Notes: generated from the sequence alone by a model not told the origin. DNA of 5,801 nucleotides from Streptomyces sp. NRRL WC-3549 (GCF_000721935.1 NZ_KL585410.1:31640-37440), one strand, 5' to 3'. Positions 1 to 5,776 are shown, numbered from the stretch's first letter. Program-made: numbers and translations.

Positions 1-1089
1 GAGGCTGGTGCCGCCGATGACGGCCGCGGCGATGACGTTCATCAGGAGGTCGCCGGTGCCGGATCCCTGGTTGACCGCCGCGATCTTGGAGGCCCAGAAC
101 AGGCCGCCGACGGCCGCGAAGGTACCGGCGATGGCGAACACCGAGACACGGATCGCGGTGACGTTGATGCCCGCGCGGCGGGACGCCTCGACGCTGCCGC
201 CGAGCGCGAAGATCTTCCGCCCGTACGCGGTGCGGCGCAGGAGGAAGTCCGTGCCGACCAGGACGACGAGGAAGAGGACCAGGGCCAGCGGGAGGCCCCG
301 GTGCTGGTTGAACATGAAGGCGGCGGCGAAGGCGAACACCGCGAGCACGACGGTGCGCACCACGATGTCGGTCACCGGCCGGGCGGGGATGCCCGCGGCC
401 TCGCGGCGGCGGCTGTCCAGGAAGGCGGACAGGAAGAACGCGATGACGACGAGGGCGGCGAGGCCGTAGGCGGCCGCGACGTCCGTGAAGTAGTACGTGG
501 TCAGCTTGCCGACGACGCCGTCGCTGTCCAGGTTGATCGTGCCGGTGTCGCCCAGGAGCTGGAGCATGAAGCCGAGCCAGAACAGCAGGCCGGCCAGGGT
601 CACGGCGAACGCGGGGGCGCCGATCCGTGCGAAGAAGAAGCCGTGGATCGCGCCGATGACGGCGCCGCTGACGATCGCGATGACGATGGCGAGCCACTCG
701 TTCATGCCCTGCGACACGCTGAGGACGGCGACGACCGCGCCGGAGACCCCGCTGACCGAGCCGACCGAGAGGTCGATCTCGCCGAGCAGCAGCACGAAGA
801 TGACGCCGACGGCCATCATGCCGGTGGCGACCATGGCCACGGCGATGTCGCTGATGTTCTTCGCGGAGAGGAACTCGGAGTTCAGGCTCTGGAAGACGAC
901 GCAGATGATGATCAGGCCGATGATCACCGGGATGGAACCGAGGTCGCCGCCGCGCATCTTGCGCTTGAACTCGGTGAGGTACCCGCCGAGGCCCTGCTCG
1001 CGGACGAGCAGGCGGGGGTCGACCACGGTGTCCGCGCCCTTGGCGGCCTCCGGGTTGACCACGGGTGTCGAGGTCTTGTCGGTCGTCAC
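1..1089 (-). CDS. xylH: D-xylose-type ABC transporter permease, partial (C-terminus beyond left edge)
   Basis: Membrane channel subunit of a sugar ABC importer of the ribose/xylose class (BPD_transp_2 family). The frame stays open for 363 codons from a GTG at 1087-1089 to the window edge. Visible are the family hallmark GEIDLSVGSV (residues 103-112), many hydrophobic segments (roughly 52-69, 82-103, 109-125, 130-151, 160-178, 205-223, 242-260, 266-283, 313-335 and a last one starting near 350), and a cytoplasmic loop AYGRKIFALGG (288-298) in the region expected to contact the ATPase. The frame ends in NVIAAAVIGGTSL, which in relatives precedes the final helices, so perhaps 50-70 residues are missing; that number is inferred from family length. 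The start overlaps the xylG stop by four bases (GTGA), and GGAGG at 1097-1101 lies 7 nt upstream, which indicates translational coupling. The xylose assignment rests on the adjoining XylF-like binding protein and on synteny. Confidence 0.92.
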   Translation of the reverse strand, partial: MTTDKTSTPVVNPEAAKGADTVVDPRLLVREQGLGGYLTEFKRKMRGGDLGSIPVIIGLIIICVVFQSLNSEFLSAKNISDIAVAMVATGMMAVGVIFVLLLGEIDLSVGSVSGVSGAVVAVLSVSQGMNEWLAIVIAIVSGAVIGAIHGFFFARIGAPAFAVTLAGLLFWLGFMLQLLGDTGTINLDSDGVVGKLTTYYFTDVAAAYGLAALVVIAFFLSAFLDSRRREAAGIPARPVTDIVVRTVVLAVFAFAAAFMFNQHRGLPLALVLFLVVLVGTDFLLRRTAYGRKIFALGGSVEASRRAGINVTAIRVSVFAIAGTFAAVGGLFWASKIAAVNQGSGTGDLLMNVIAAAVIGGTSL

Positions 1090-1865
1090 TTCTGGGCCTC
1101 CGCGTTGCGTGCCGCACGACGGGTCACGGCGTTTTCCGTGGCGCCCGTGATGGCGGAGATGATCTCTTCCTGCGAGGTGGTCCTGACGTCGAAGATCCCG
1201 TTGTTCCGGCCCAGCCGGAGCACGGCGACCTTGTCGGCGACGGCCTTCACATCGGCCATGTTGTGGCTGATGAGAATGACCGCGTGGCCGCGCTCGCGCA
1301 GCCGCTCCACGAGGTCGAGGACCTGCGCGGTCTGCTCGACGCCCAGGGCGGCGGTGGGCTCGTCGAGGATGACGAGCTTGGGCTCACCGAGCATCGAACG
1401 CGCGATGGCCACCGTCTGGCGCTGGCCGCCGGAGAGCGAGGCGATCGGGATGCGGACGCTCGGGATGCGGATCGACAGCGTGCTCAGGAGCTCGCGGGAG
1501 CGGCGCTCCATCTCGATCTCGTCGAGGACCCCGAACCGGCGGATCTCCCGGCCGAGGTAGAGGTTGCCGACGACATCGATGTTGTCGCACAGCGCAAGGT
1601 CCTGGTAGACGGTCGCGATGCCCAGGTTCTGGGCGTCGTTCGGCTTGTTGACCTGGACCGGCCGGCCTTCCCACTCGATGACCCCGTCATCGATGGGGTG
1701 AACGCCGGCGATCGTCTTGACCAGCGTTGATTTACCGGCGCCGTTGTCGCCCACCAGGGCGACGACTTCGCCGGAGTGGACCTCAAGCTCGACATCGGTG
1801 AGCGCCTGGACGGCACCGAATCGCTTGGAGACCCCTCGCAACGCCAACACGGGCGTAGCGGACAC
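1086..1865 (-). CDS. xylG: D-xylose-type ABC transporter ATP-binding protein (single ABC domain)
   Basis: ATPase that drives sugar uptake from the cytoplasmic face of the membrane. The 259-residue protein has one complete nucleotide-binding domain: Walker A GDNGAGKST (39-47), Q-loop Gln88 in VYQDL, signature LSGGQ (144-148), Walker B LVILDEP with Glu169, and H-loop His201 in ISHN. Escherichia coli XylG and RbsA are about 500 residues with two fused domains; this is the half-size form, known for example from FrcA, which presumably works as a dimer. I chose the GTG at 1863-1865 because AAGGAG (1875-1880) sits 9 nt upstream. The in-frame ATG at 1872-1874 directly abuts that SD, leaving no spacing, although it may be annotated as the start elsewhere. 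A still longer frame reaching 2060 runs through the hairpin-rich gap and has no family similarity. The stop overlaps xylH by four bases. Confidence 0.95.
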   Translation of the reverse strand: MSATPVLALRGVSKRFGAVQALTDVELEVHSGEVVALVGDNGAGKSTLVKTIAGVHPIDDGVIEWEGRPVQVNKPNDAQNLGIATVYQDLALCDNIDVVGNLYLGREIRRFGVLDEIEMERRSRELLSTLSIRIPSVRIPIASLSGGQRQTVAIARSMLGEPKLVILDEPTAALGVEQTAQVLDLVERLRERGHAVILISHNMADVKAVADKVAVLRLGRNNGIFDVRTTSQEEIISAITGATENAVTRRAARNAEAQK

Positions 1866-1903
1866 GTGAACCATCTCCTTCGCCGCCTGACCCGGCGGGG
1901 ATG

Positions 1904-1925
1904 CCGTGCCTGGGGGAAGGCACGG
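1904..1925 (-). promoter_or_regulatory. Hairpin upstream of the xylG SD
   Basis: Perfect 7-bp inverted repeat, CCGTGCC (1904-1910) and GGCACGG (1919-1925), around an 8-nt loop. It lies 24 nt upstream of the xylG SD, so it could influence ribosome access or act as a processing boundary. No U-run follows, so it is not a typical terminator. Confidence 0.4.
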
Positions 1926-1966
1926 TGGTCGAGCAGGAAAATTGAGAACAGCGGAAGCGTTCCATC

Positions 1967-2010
1967 CGGTGCCCCGCCCGGTAGCGGGACAGTTGGTGGG
2001 CGAGGCACCG
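1967..2010 (-). promoter_or_regulatory. Strong intercistronic hairpin, possible attenuator or RNA stabiliser
   Basis: Arms 1967-1979 (CGGTGCCCCGCCC) and 1998-2010 (GGGCGAGGCACCG) pair at 12 of 13 positions in DNA. In the minus-strand RNA the remaining position (1974/2003) is a G-U pair, so the transcript can form an unbroken 13-bp, GC-rich stem with an 18-nt loop. The wobble favours the sense RNA as the functional molecule. A weak U-run (AAUUUU in the transcript, from 1938-1943) begins about 24 nt beyond the stem, too far for a classical intrinsic terminator. Partial termination or protection of the xylF message from 3' decay is inferred. Confidence 0.55.
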
Positions 2011-2027
2011 GACAGGCTCTTCGCCTG

Positions 2028-2050
2028 CGGCCCGGCCGTACGGCGGGCCG
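2028..2050 (-). promoter_or_regulatory. Hairpin directly after the xylF stop codon
   Basis: CGGCCCG (2028-2034) and CGGGCCG (2044-2050) are perfect inverted repeats of 7 bp. Between them lie one extra base and the palindrome CCGTACGG, so the structure can extend inward past a bulge. It begins 13 nt after the xylF stop codon. There is no U-run. It is the first of three hairpins in the xylF-xylG gap. Confidence 0.45.
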
Positions 2051-2063
2051 GCGGCGGCAAGGA

Positions 2064-3173
2064 CTACTTCAGGCCGATCGCGTCGCAGGCGGCCTTGTAC
2101 TTGGCCGTGCAGATCTCCTCGATCTTCCAGATGCCGTCCTTGATGATGGTCTCCTTGATGTTGTCCTTGGTCAGCGAGACGACCGGGACGAGCACGGTGG
2201 GCACGTCCTTCTGGCTGGCGTTGTCGACCTTGGACGTGGCGATGGAGTCGAGCTTCTCGCCCTTGGCGAGCGCGACGGCCATCTCCGCGGCGACGATGCC
2301 CTCCTGGGGGTACGACTTGTAGACGCTCATGAACTGCTCACCGGCGACGATGTGCTGCACACCGGCGAGTTCGGCGTCCTGGCCGGTGATCGGCGGGAGC
2401 TTGGAGACACCGGCGGACTTGAGGGCCTGGATGATGCCGCCCGCCAGACCGTCGTTGGCGGAGTAGACGCCGTCGATCTTGTCCTTGCCGAGGGCGGTGA
2501 TCGCGCCCTCCATGTTGGCGTTGGCGTTCTCCGCCTTCCACTCCTTGGTGTCGTACTCCTTGCCGTAGGTCACCTTGCCGTCGAGCACCGACTTGGCGCC
2601 CTTCTTGAAGAGCGCGGCGTTCGGGTCGGTGATCGCGCCGTGCATCATCACGACGGTGGGCTTGGTCTTGCCCTTCAGGGCCTCCAGGAGGGCGGTGCCC
2701 TGGGCGCGGCCGACCTCTTCGTTGTCGAAGGAGGTGTAGGCGTCGATCGGGCCCTCGGCGAGGCGGTCGAAGGCCACGACGGGGATACCGGCGTCCTTGG
2801 CCTTCTTGACGCTGTTCTCGATCGCCTTCGAGTCGACGGCGTCGATGATCAGCGCGTCCACCTTGTTGGTGATCATGGTCTCGACCTGCTGCGCCTGCGT
2901 GGTGGCGTCCTGCTTGGCGTTGGCGTAGACCACCTTCGCCTTGCCGTCGGTGAGCTCGTCGACCTTCTTCTCGATGATCGGCTTGTCGAACTTCTCGTAA
3001 CGGGCCGTCGCGTTCTCGGGAAGGAGCAGACCGATCTTGAGGTCGTCGCTCTTCTTGCCCGAGTCCGTCTCGGCCTTGTCGCCCGACTCCTTGGCGCTCC
3101 CGCAAGCGGCGAGCGAGACGGCCATCGTGGTGGCGGCGACGGCAACGGCGGCACGGCGTATGCGCGTGTTCAT
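2064..3173 (-). CDS. xylF: D-xylose-type ABC transporter substrate-binding lipoprotein
   Basis: Extracytoplasmic sugar receptor of the transporter, 369 residues, of the periplasmic-binding-protein type I (ribose/xylose) fold. The N-terminus is a lipoprotein signal: positive residues R4, R6 and R7, a hydrophobic stretch, then lipobox LAAC with the lipidated Cys24. The mature part carries segments closely resembling E. coli XylF: AFDRL (134-138), SFDNEEVG (148-155), a TDPNAALF segment (182-189), SANDGLAGG (238-246) and GQDAELAG (264-271). These support D-xylose, or a related pentose, as ligand. Near the C-terminus are two cysteines (355 and 363), which might form a disulfide outside the cell; this is speculation. 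The ATG at 3171-3173 is fixed by AGGGAGG six nt upstream (3180-3186) and by the signal peptide; a longer open frame upstream overlaps rok7B7 and is an artefact. It is the first gene of the xylFGH unit and is likely controlled by the ROK protein encoded just upstream. Confidence 0.95.
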   Translation of the reverse strand: MNTRIRRAAVAVAATTMAVSLAACGSAKESGDKAETDSGKKSDDLKIGLLLPENATARYEKFDKPIIEKKVDELTDGKAKVVYANAKQDATTQAQQVETMITNKVDALIIDAVDSKAIENSVKKAKDAGIPVVAFDRLAEGPIDAYTSFDNEEVGRAQGTALLEALKGKTKPTVVMMHGAITDPNAALFKKGAKSVLDGKVTYGKEYDTKEWKAENANANMEGAITALGKDKIDGVYSANDGLAGGIIQALKSAGVSKLPPITGQDAELAGVQHIVAGEQFMSVYKSYPQEGIVAAEMAVALAKGEKLDSIATSKVDNASQKDVPTVLVPVVSLTKDNIKETIIKDGIWKIEEICTAKYKAACDAIGLK

Positions 3174-3198
3174 TTCGAACCTCCCTGACGAGGCCGCG

Positions 3199-3250
3199 AC
3201 GTTGCGGCCGAGGTGGCTGGAAGTCAACTCGGCCGCAGGGCCGCCGTCAA
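3199..3250 (-). promoter_or_regulatory. Candidate xylF promoter region
   Basis: Two good -35-like elements occur 23 bp apart in the direction of transcription: TTGACG at 3245-3250 and TTGACT at 3222-3227. Seventeen nt after the second is CAACGT (3199-3204), a poor -10. Seventeen nt after the first is only TTGACT itself. A promoter is expected here because the gap precedes a regulated transporter unit, but the -10 and the transcription start are not defined by the sequence. Confidence 0.35.
3203..3237 (-). promoter_or_regulatory. Perfect 10-bp dyad in the xylF control region
   Basis: TGCGGCCGAG (3203-3212) and CTCGGCCGCA (3228-3237) are exact inverted repeats with a 15-nt centre that contains a TTGACT element. 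It lies between the candidate operator (3246-3258) and the xylF SD (3180-3186). It could be a 5'-leader hairpin, if transcription begins upstream of it, or a protein-binding dyad. The sequence cannot separate these. Confidence 0.5.
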
Positions 3251-3258
3251 GGAGTAAA
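3246..3258 (-). promoter_or_regulatory. Candidate Rok7B7 operator upstream of xylF
   Basis: The minus strand reads TTTACTCCTTGAC. I recall the motif TTKAMKHSTTSAV for Rok7B7 of Streptomyces avermitilis; all 13 positions fit it. The right part overlaps the TTGACG -35-like element at 3245-3250, which suits repression by blocking RNA polymerase. The motif is from memory and was not looked up, so the match to the recalled consensus is seen while the function is inferred. Confidence 0.6.
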
Positions 3259-3292
3259 TTCTTAACGAGATGACAACGGTGCCATCCGTTAT

Positions 3293-4492
3293 CTAAGTGA
3301 AGGCGGGGGACGCCGTGGGGAGGGTGCTCTCCAAAAGTGTCGAATCCCCCATCTCGCTGAGCACCAGGGCCAGGGCGCCCAGCACTTCGGCCCGTCCGCC
3401 GAGCGCGCCGGGCAGCACCGAGAGCTGCCGGGCGGCGCTGGGGATGGCGTACCGGGACACCGAGTCGCGGATGGGGCCCAGCACCAGCTCGCCCGCCTCC
3501 GCGAGGGAGCCGCCGAGCACCACCCGGCTGGGGTTGAGGAGGTTGCACAGGTTGGCCACACCGCTGCCGATGTGCCGGCCGACGTCGCCGATCACCCGGC
3601 GGCAGCCCGGATCGCCTTCGCGGGCCAGCTGGACGACCCGGTCCATGGTGAGGTCGGCCCCGTGGCTGGGCCGGAGCAGCGGCAGGACGTAGCGGGCGGC
3701 GGCGAAGGTCTCCAGGCAGCCCCGGTTGCCGCAGCGGCAGACGGGGCCCGACTCGTCGAGCGTGATGTGCCCGATCTCGCCGGCCGTCCCGCCGGGGCCG
3801 CGGTAGATGTGCCCGTCGATCACCAGGCCCGCGCCGACCCCGCTGGCGACCTTGATGTACGCGAGGTCCTTGACCCCCCGGCCGGCGCCCCACACCAGCT
3901 CCCCCAGGGCGCCCAGGTTGGCGTCGTTGTCCACGTACACGGGGACCCCGAGGCGGCCCGCCAGCTCCTGGCCCGGGTTGATGCCCGTCCAGCCCGGCAG
4001 GATCGAGGTGGAGCCCAGGGTCCCGGACTCGACGTCGATCGGGCCCGGCACGCCGAGCCCGACCCCGATCACCTTTCCGGGGGCGATGCCGGTGGTCTCG
4101 ACCAGGCGGTTGACCAGCTGTTCCGCCCGGCCGAAGCCGTGTGCCGACGAGGCGTCCACGTCCAGCGGCTCGGACTCCTCCGCGAGGACCTGGTGGGCCA
4201 GGTTGCCGATGGCGACCCTCAGGTGCGTATGCCCGAAATCCACCCCTATGACGATGCCCGCGTCCCCGCTGAGCGAGACGCTCCGGGCGCGGCGCCCGCC
4301 CGCCGAGGTGGGGGTCACCTCGACCGTGCCGCCTTCCTTGAGCTCCCGGACGATGTTGGAGACGGTGGCCGCGGACAGGCCCGTGCTCCTGGCGATCTCG
4401 GCCTGGGTCAGCGACCCCGCCATCCTGACCGCGCGCACGACCCGCTCAAGGTTGGCCCGATGCAGAGACGTCTGCGACCCCGGAGTCTCCAT
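3293..4492 (-). CDS. rok7B7: ROK-family transcriptional regulator (Rok7B7-like)
   Basis: Sugar-responsive DNA-binding regulator, 399 residues from the ATG at 4490-4492. Residues about 28-51 form a winged helix-turn-helix (LTQAEIARSTGLS followed by AATVSNIVREL). The ROK domain follows: nucleotide-site motif DFGHTHLR (85-92), VDNDAN with the kinase-type Asp190 (187-192), the ROK signature over 216-242, and the zinc motif His242, Cys252, Cys254, Cys259 in CRCGNRGCLE. Three ATGs are possible. The one at 4490-4492 has GGGAG five nt upstream and AGGAG further off; 4511-4513 has GGAG only three nt away; 4523-4525 has no SD. I prefer the first; the longest alternative gives 410 residues. It stands between an ngc-type and the xyl-type transporter. 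In S. coelicolor, SCO6008/rok7B7 affects xylFGH expression, carbon catabolite repression and antibiotic production. Its effector is not evident from sequence. Confidence 0.93.
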   Translation of the reverse strand: METPGSQTSLHRANLERVVRAVRMAGSLTQAEIARSTGLSAATVSNIVRELKEGGTVEVTPTSAGGRRARSVSLSGDAGIVIGVDFGHTHLRVAIGNLAHQVLAEESEPLDVDASSAHGFGRAEQLVNRLVETTGIAPGKVIGVGLGVPGPIDVESGTLGSTSILPGWTGINPGQELAGRLGVPVYVDNDANLGALGELVWGAGRGVKDLAYIKVASGVGAGLVIDGHIYRGPGGTAGEIGHITLDESGPVCRCGNRGCLETFAAARYVLPLLRPSHGADLTMDRVVQLAREGDPGCRRVIGDVGRHIGSGVANLCNLLNPSRVVLGGSLAEAGELVLGPIRDSVSRYAIPSAARQLSVLPGALGGRAEVLGALALVLSEMGDSTLLESTLPTASPAFT

Positions 4493-4600
4493 CGACTCTC
4501 CCACTCCTGCCATATTCTCCAACATGTGAACTCTAAGCTGAGCGTTTTGGGGTGCCCCCCGTCAAGACCTTGAGCAGTCGGAGCCTCCGATGAGCATCGG
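4493..4600 (-). promoter_or_regulatory. Upstream control region of the ROK regulator, with a palindrome cluster
   Basis: Within about 40 bp are three dyads: TCAAG-AC-CTTGA (4562-4573), TCGGAG-C-CTCCGA (4578-4590) and CCGATG-AG-CATCGG (4587-4600, overlapping the second). Read on the minus strand, 4561-4573 fits 10 of 13 positions of the recalled Rok7B7 motif TTKAMKHSTTSAV, and it includes a TTGACG at 4560-4565. TAGAGT at 4530-4535 fits the streptomycete -10 form TAGRRT and would start transcription near 4523, in accord with translation from 4492, but it has no good -35 at normal spacing. Autoregulation is inferred. Confidence 0.4.
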
Positions 4601-4641
4601 GCCCCACCCTCCGGGCACCGGCGAAGGCCCTGGAAACACCA

Positions 4642-4678
4642 CGAACCGCCCCCCGGCGGATGACCGGGGGGCGGTTCG
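4642..4678 (-). terminator. Intrinsic-type terminator of the ngc-type transporter unit
   Basis: Perfect 15-bp stem: CGAACCGCCCCCCGG (4642-4656) pairs with CCGGGGGGCGGTTCG (4664-4678) around a 7-nt loop (4657-4663). It lies about 100 bp after the ngcG stop. On the minus-strand transcript the stem is followed by TGGTGTTTCC, only a short U-run, which is common for streptomycete terminators. No plus-strand gene approaches it, so it most likely ends the unit containing ngcG and separates it from rok7B7. Confidence 0.85.
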
Positions 4679-4776
4679 CGGCCCGGAGGCCGTGTTCGTT
4701 CGCGGTGAGAGTTGTAGCCGGTGCGCCGGGTGCCGTTGTCACTTGAACACGGCCCCGAAGGGTCTCCGCGGGCCGG

Positions 4777-5691
4777 CTACTTGAGCGCCCCCGCCGTCAG
4801 ACCCGCCACCACCTGGCGCTGGAAGACGATGTAGGCCACGAGGACCGGCAGCATCGCCATGACCAGGCCGGCGAAGAGCCCCGACCAGTCGCCCTTGTAC
4901 CCCTGGCTGGTGGCCAGCTCGACCAGCCCCTGGGAGAGCACCTTGCCGTCCGGGTCGGTGTTGAGCACCGTCGGCAGCATGTACTGGTTCCACTGGCCCA
5001 GGAAGTTGAAGATACCGACGCTGATCAGCCCGGGCTTCGCCATCGGCAGCATCACCTGGAAGAACGTCCGGGTGTGCGAGGCGCCGTCGAGCATGGCCGC
5101 CTCCGCGATGGAGGTCGGCAGGGTCCGGAAGAACGAGGTGAGGAAGAAGACGGTGAAGGGGAGTGAGTAGGCGATGTAGACCAGGATCAGCCCGTGCACC
5201 GAGTTGAGCAGGCCCATGTTGTTCATGACGAAGAACAGCGGGACCAGTGCCAGGATGACCGGGAAGCTCATCCCCCCGATGAAGAGGTAGTAGATGAAGC
5301 GGTTCCCGGGGAAGTCGAACCGCGCCAGTACGTACGCCGCCATCGATCCGAGCAGCAGCGTGCCGACGAGCGAACCGCCCACCACCATGATGGTGTTCAG
5401 GAAGTAGTCGCTCATGTGGGCCTGGGTCCAGGCCCGGGACCAGTTCTCGAAGTGGAGCGAGTCGGGCAGCGACCACGGGGTCGACAGGATCGCGTCGTCC
5501 GTCTTGAAGGACGCCACCACCGCCCACAGCAGCGGCATGACGACGAGCACGGCCCAGATGATCAGCATGCCGTGCGAGAACACGTTGAGGACGGCGCCCT
5601 CGGTGCTCTTCGCCGGTTCGGCCGAGGCGTCGGTCTTCGTCACCGGCGAGCGCGGCGCCGGGACGGTGGGAGGGGTCTCAGTGACCTTCAC
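4777..5691 (-). CDS. ngcG: Carbohydrate ABC transporter permease (MalG-type, NgcG-like)
   Basis: Inner permease of a CUT1-family sugar importer, 304 residues. After a polar cytoplasmic tail of about 35 residues come six likely membrane segments (about 36-58, 98-122, 132-155, 165-187, 222-242 and 270-290). The EAA loop that docks to the ATPase is clear: EAAMLDGASHTR (197-208) continuing to MLPMAKPG (214-221). The C-terminus VAGLTAGALK is characteristic of MalG-type subunits. The start is GTG at 5689-5691, with GAGGTGA (5698-5704) six nt upstream. A gene ending in RRERLEF lies about 85 bp upstream, consistent with a partner MalF-type permease. Family membership is certain. The N-acetylglucosamine/chitobiose assignment is from synteny: in S. 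coelicolor ngcEFG directly precedes rok7B7. There is no ATPase gene nearby, and such importers in Streptomyces commonly share MsiK, encoded elsewhere. Confidence 0.85.
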   Translation of the reverse strand: MKVTETPPTVPAPRSPVTKTDASAEPAKSTEGAVLNVFSHGMLIIWAVLVVMPLLWAVVASFKTDDAILSTPWSLPDSLHFENWSRAWTQAHMSDYFLNTIMVVGGSLVGTLLLGSMAAYVLARFDFPGNRFIYYLFIGGMSFPVILALVPLFFVMNNMGLLNSVHGLILVYIAYSLPFTVFFLTSFFRTLPTSIAEAAMLDGASHTRTFFQVMLPMAKPGLISVGIFNFLGQWNQYMLPTVLNTDPDGKVLSQGLVELATSQGYKGDWSGLFAGLVMAMLPVLVAYIVFQRQVVAGLTAGALK

Positions 5692-5776
5692 GTGTGCTCA
5701 CCTCGTACAACTGTCGGGCCGGTCACCAGGATGGGACCGTGCTGCGCTCCGCCGCGGTACCTCACGCGCTCCCCCA

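Larger units (their letters stand above)
1866..2063 (-). other. Non-coding gap between xylF and xylG with a series of hairpins
   Basis: This stretch of 198 bp separates the binding-protein gene from the ATPase gene although all three transporter genes appear to form one unit. Reading in the direction of transcription it holds three inverted repeats (2028-2050, 1967-2010 and 1904-1925), a short AATTTT run at 1938-1943 between the second and third, and finally the xylG SD. No convincing promoter was seen. Such spacers are known in binding-protein-dependent transporter operons, where hairpins stabilise the upstream message or terminate part of the transcripts, so the binding protein is made in excess. 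Applying that here is inference. Confidence 0.6.

Noticed and set aside
301..1560. Long open frame on the plus strand opposite the permease and ATPase genes
   Set aside because: It is the high-GC shadow of genes read on the other strand; its product is a low-complexity Asp/Glu/Gly/Ala/His-rich chain with no motif, and both minus-strand frames carry clear family motifs.
1953..1963. GGAAGCGTTCC, resembling a LacI-family operator
   Set aside because: The dyad has only 4-bp arms with an odd 3-nt centre and is offset from the usual central CG of LacI-type sites; it lies inside the xylF-xylG gap away from any promoter.
1776..3188. Plus-strand open frame of 470 codons opposite xylF
   Set aside because: Its Leu/Asp/Gly/Val-rich composition is typical of antisense frames in GC-rich DNA, whereas the minus-strand frame has a lipobox and XylF segments.
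3174..3893. N-terminal extension of the XylF frame into rok7B7
   Set aside because: The extension is Arg/Pro/Gly-rich antisense-like sequence overlapping the regulator gene; the internal ATG at 3173 has a strong SD and begins a lipoprotein signal.
3572..4573. Plus-strand open frame opposite the ROK regulator
   Set aside because: No domain and biased composition; the ROK signature, zinc motif and helix-turn-helix are on the minus strand.
4533..4742. Small minus-strand open frame of 69 codons between ngcG and rok7B7
   Set aside because: It runs through both arms of the terminator hairpin, no convincing SD precedes it, and the product has no recognisable feature.
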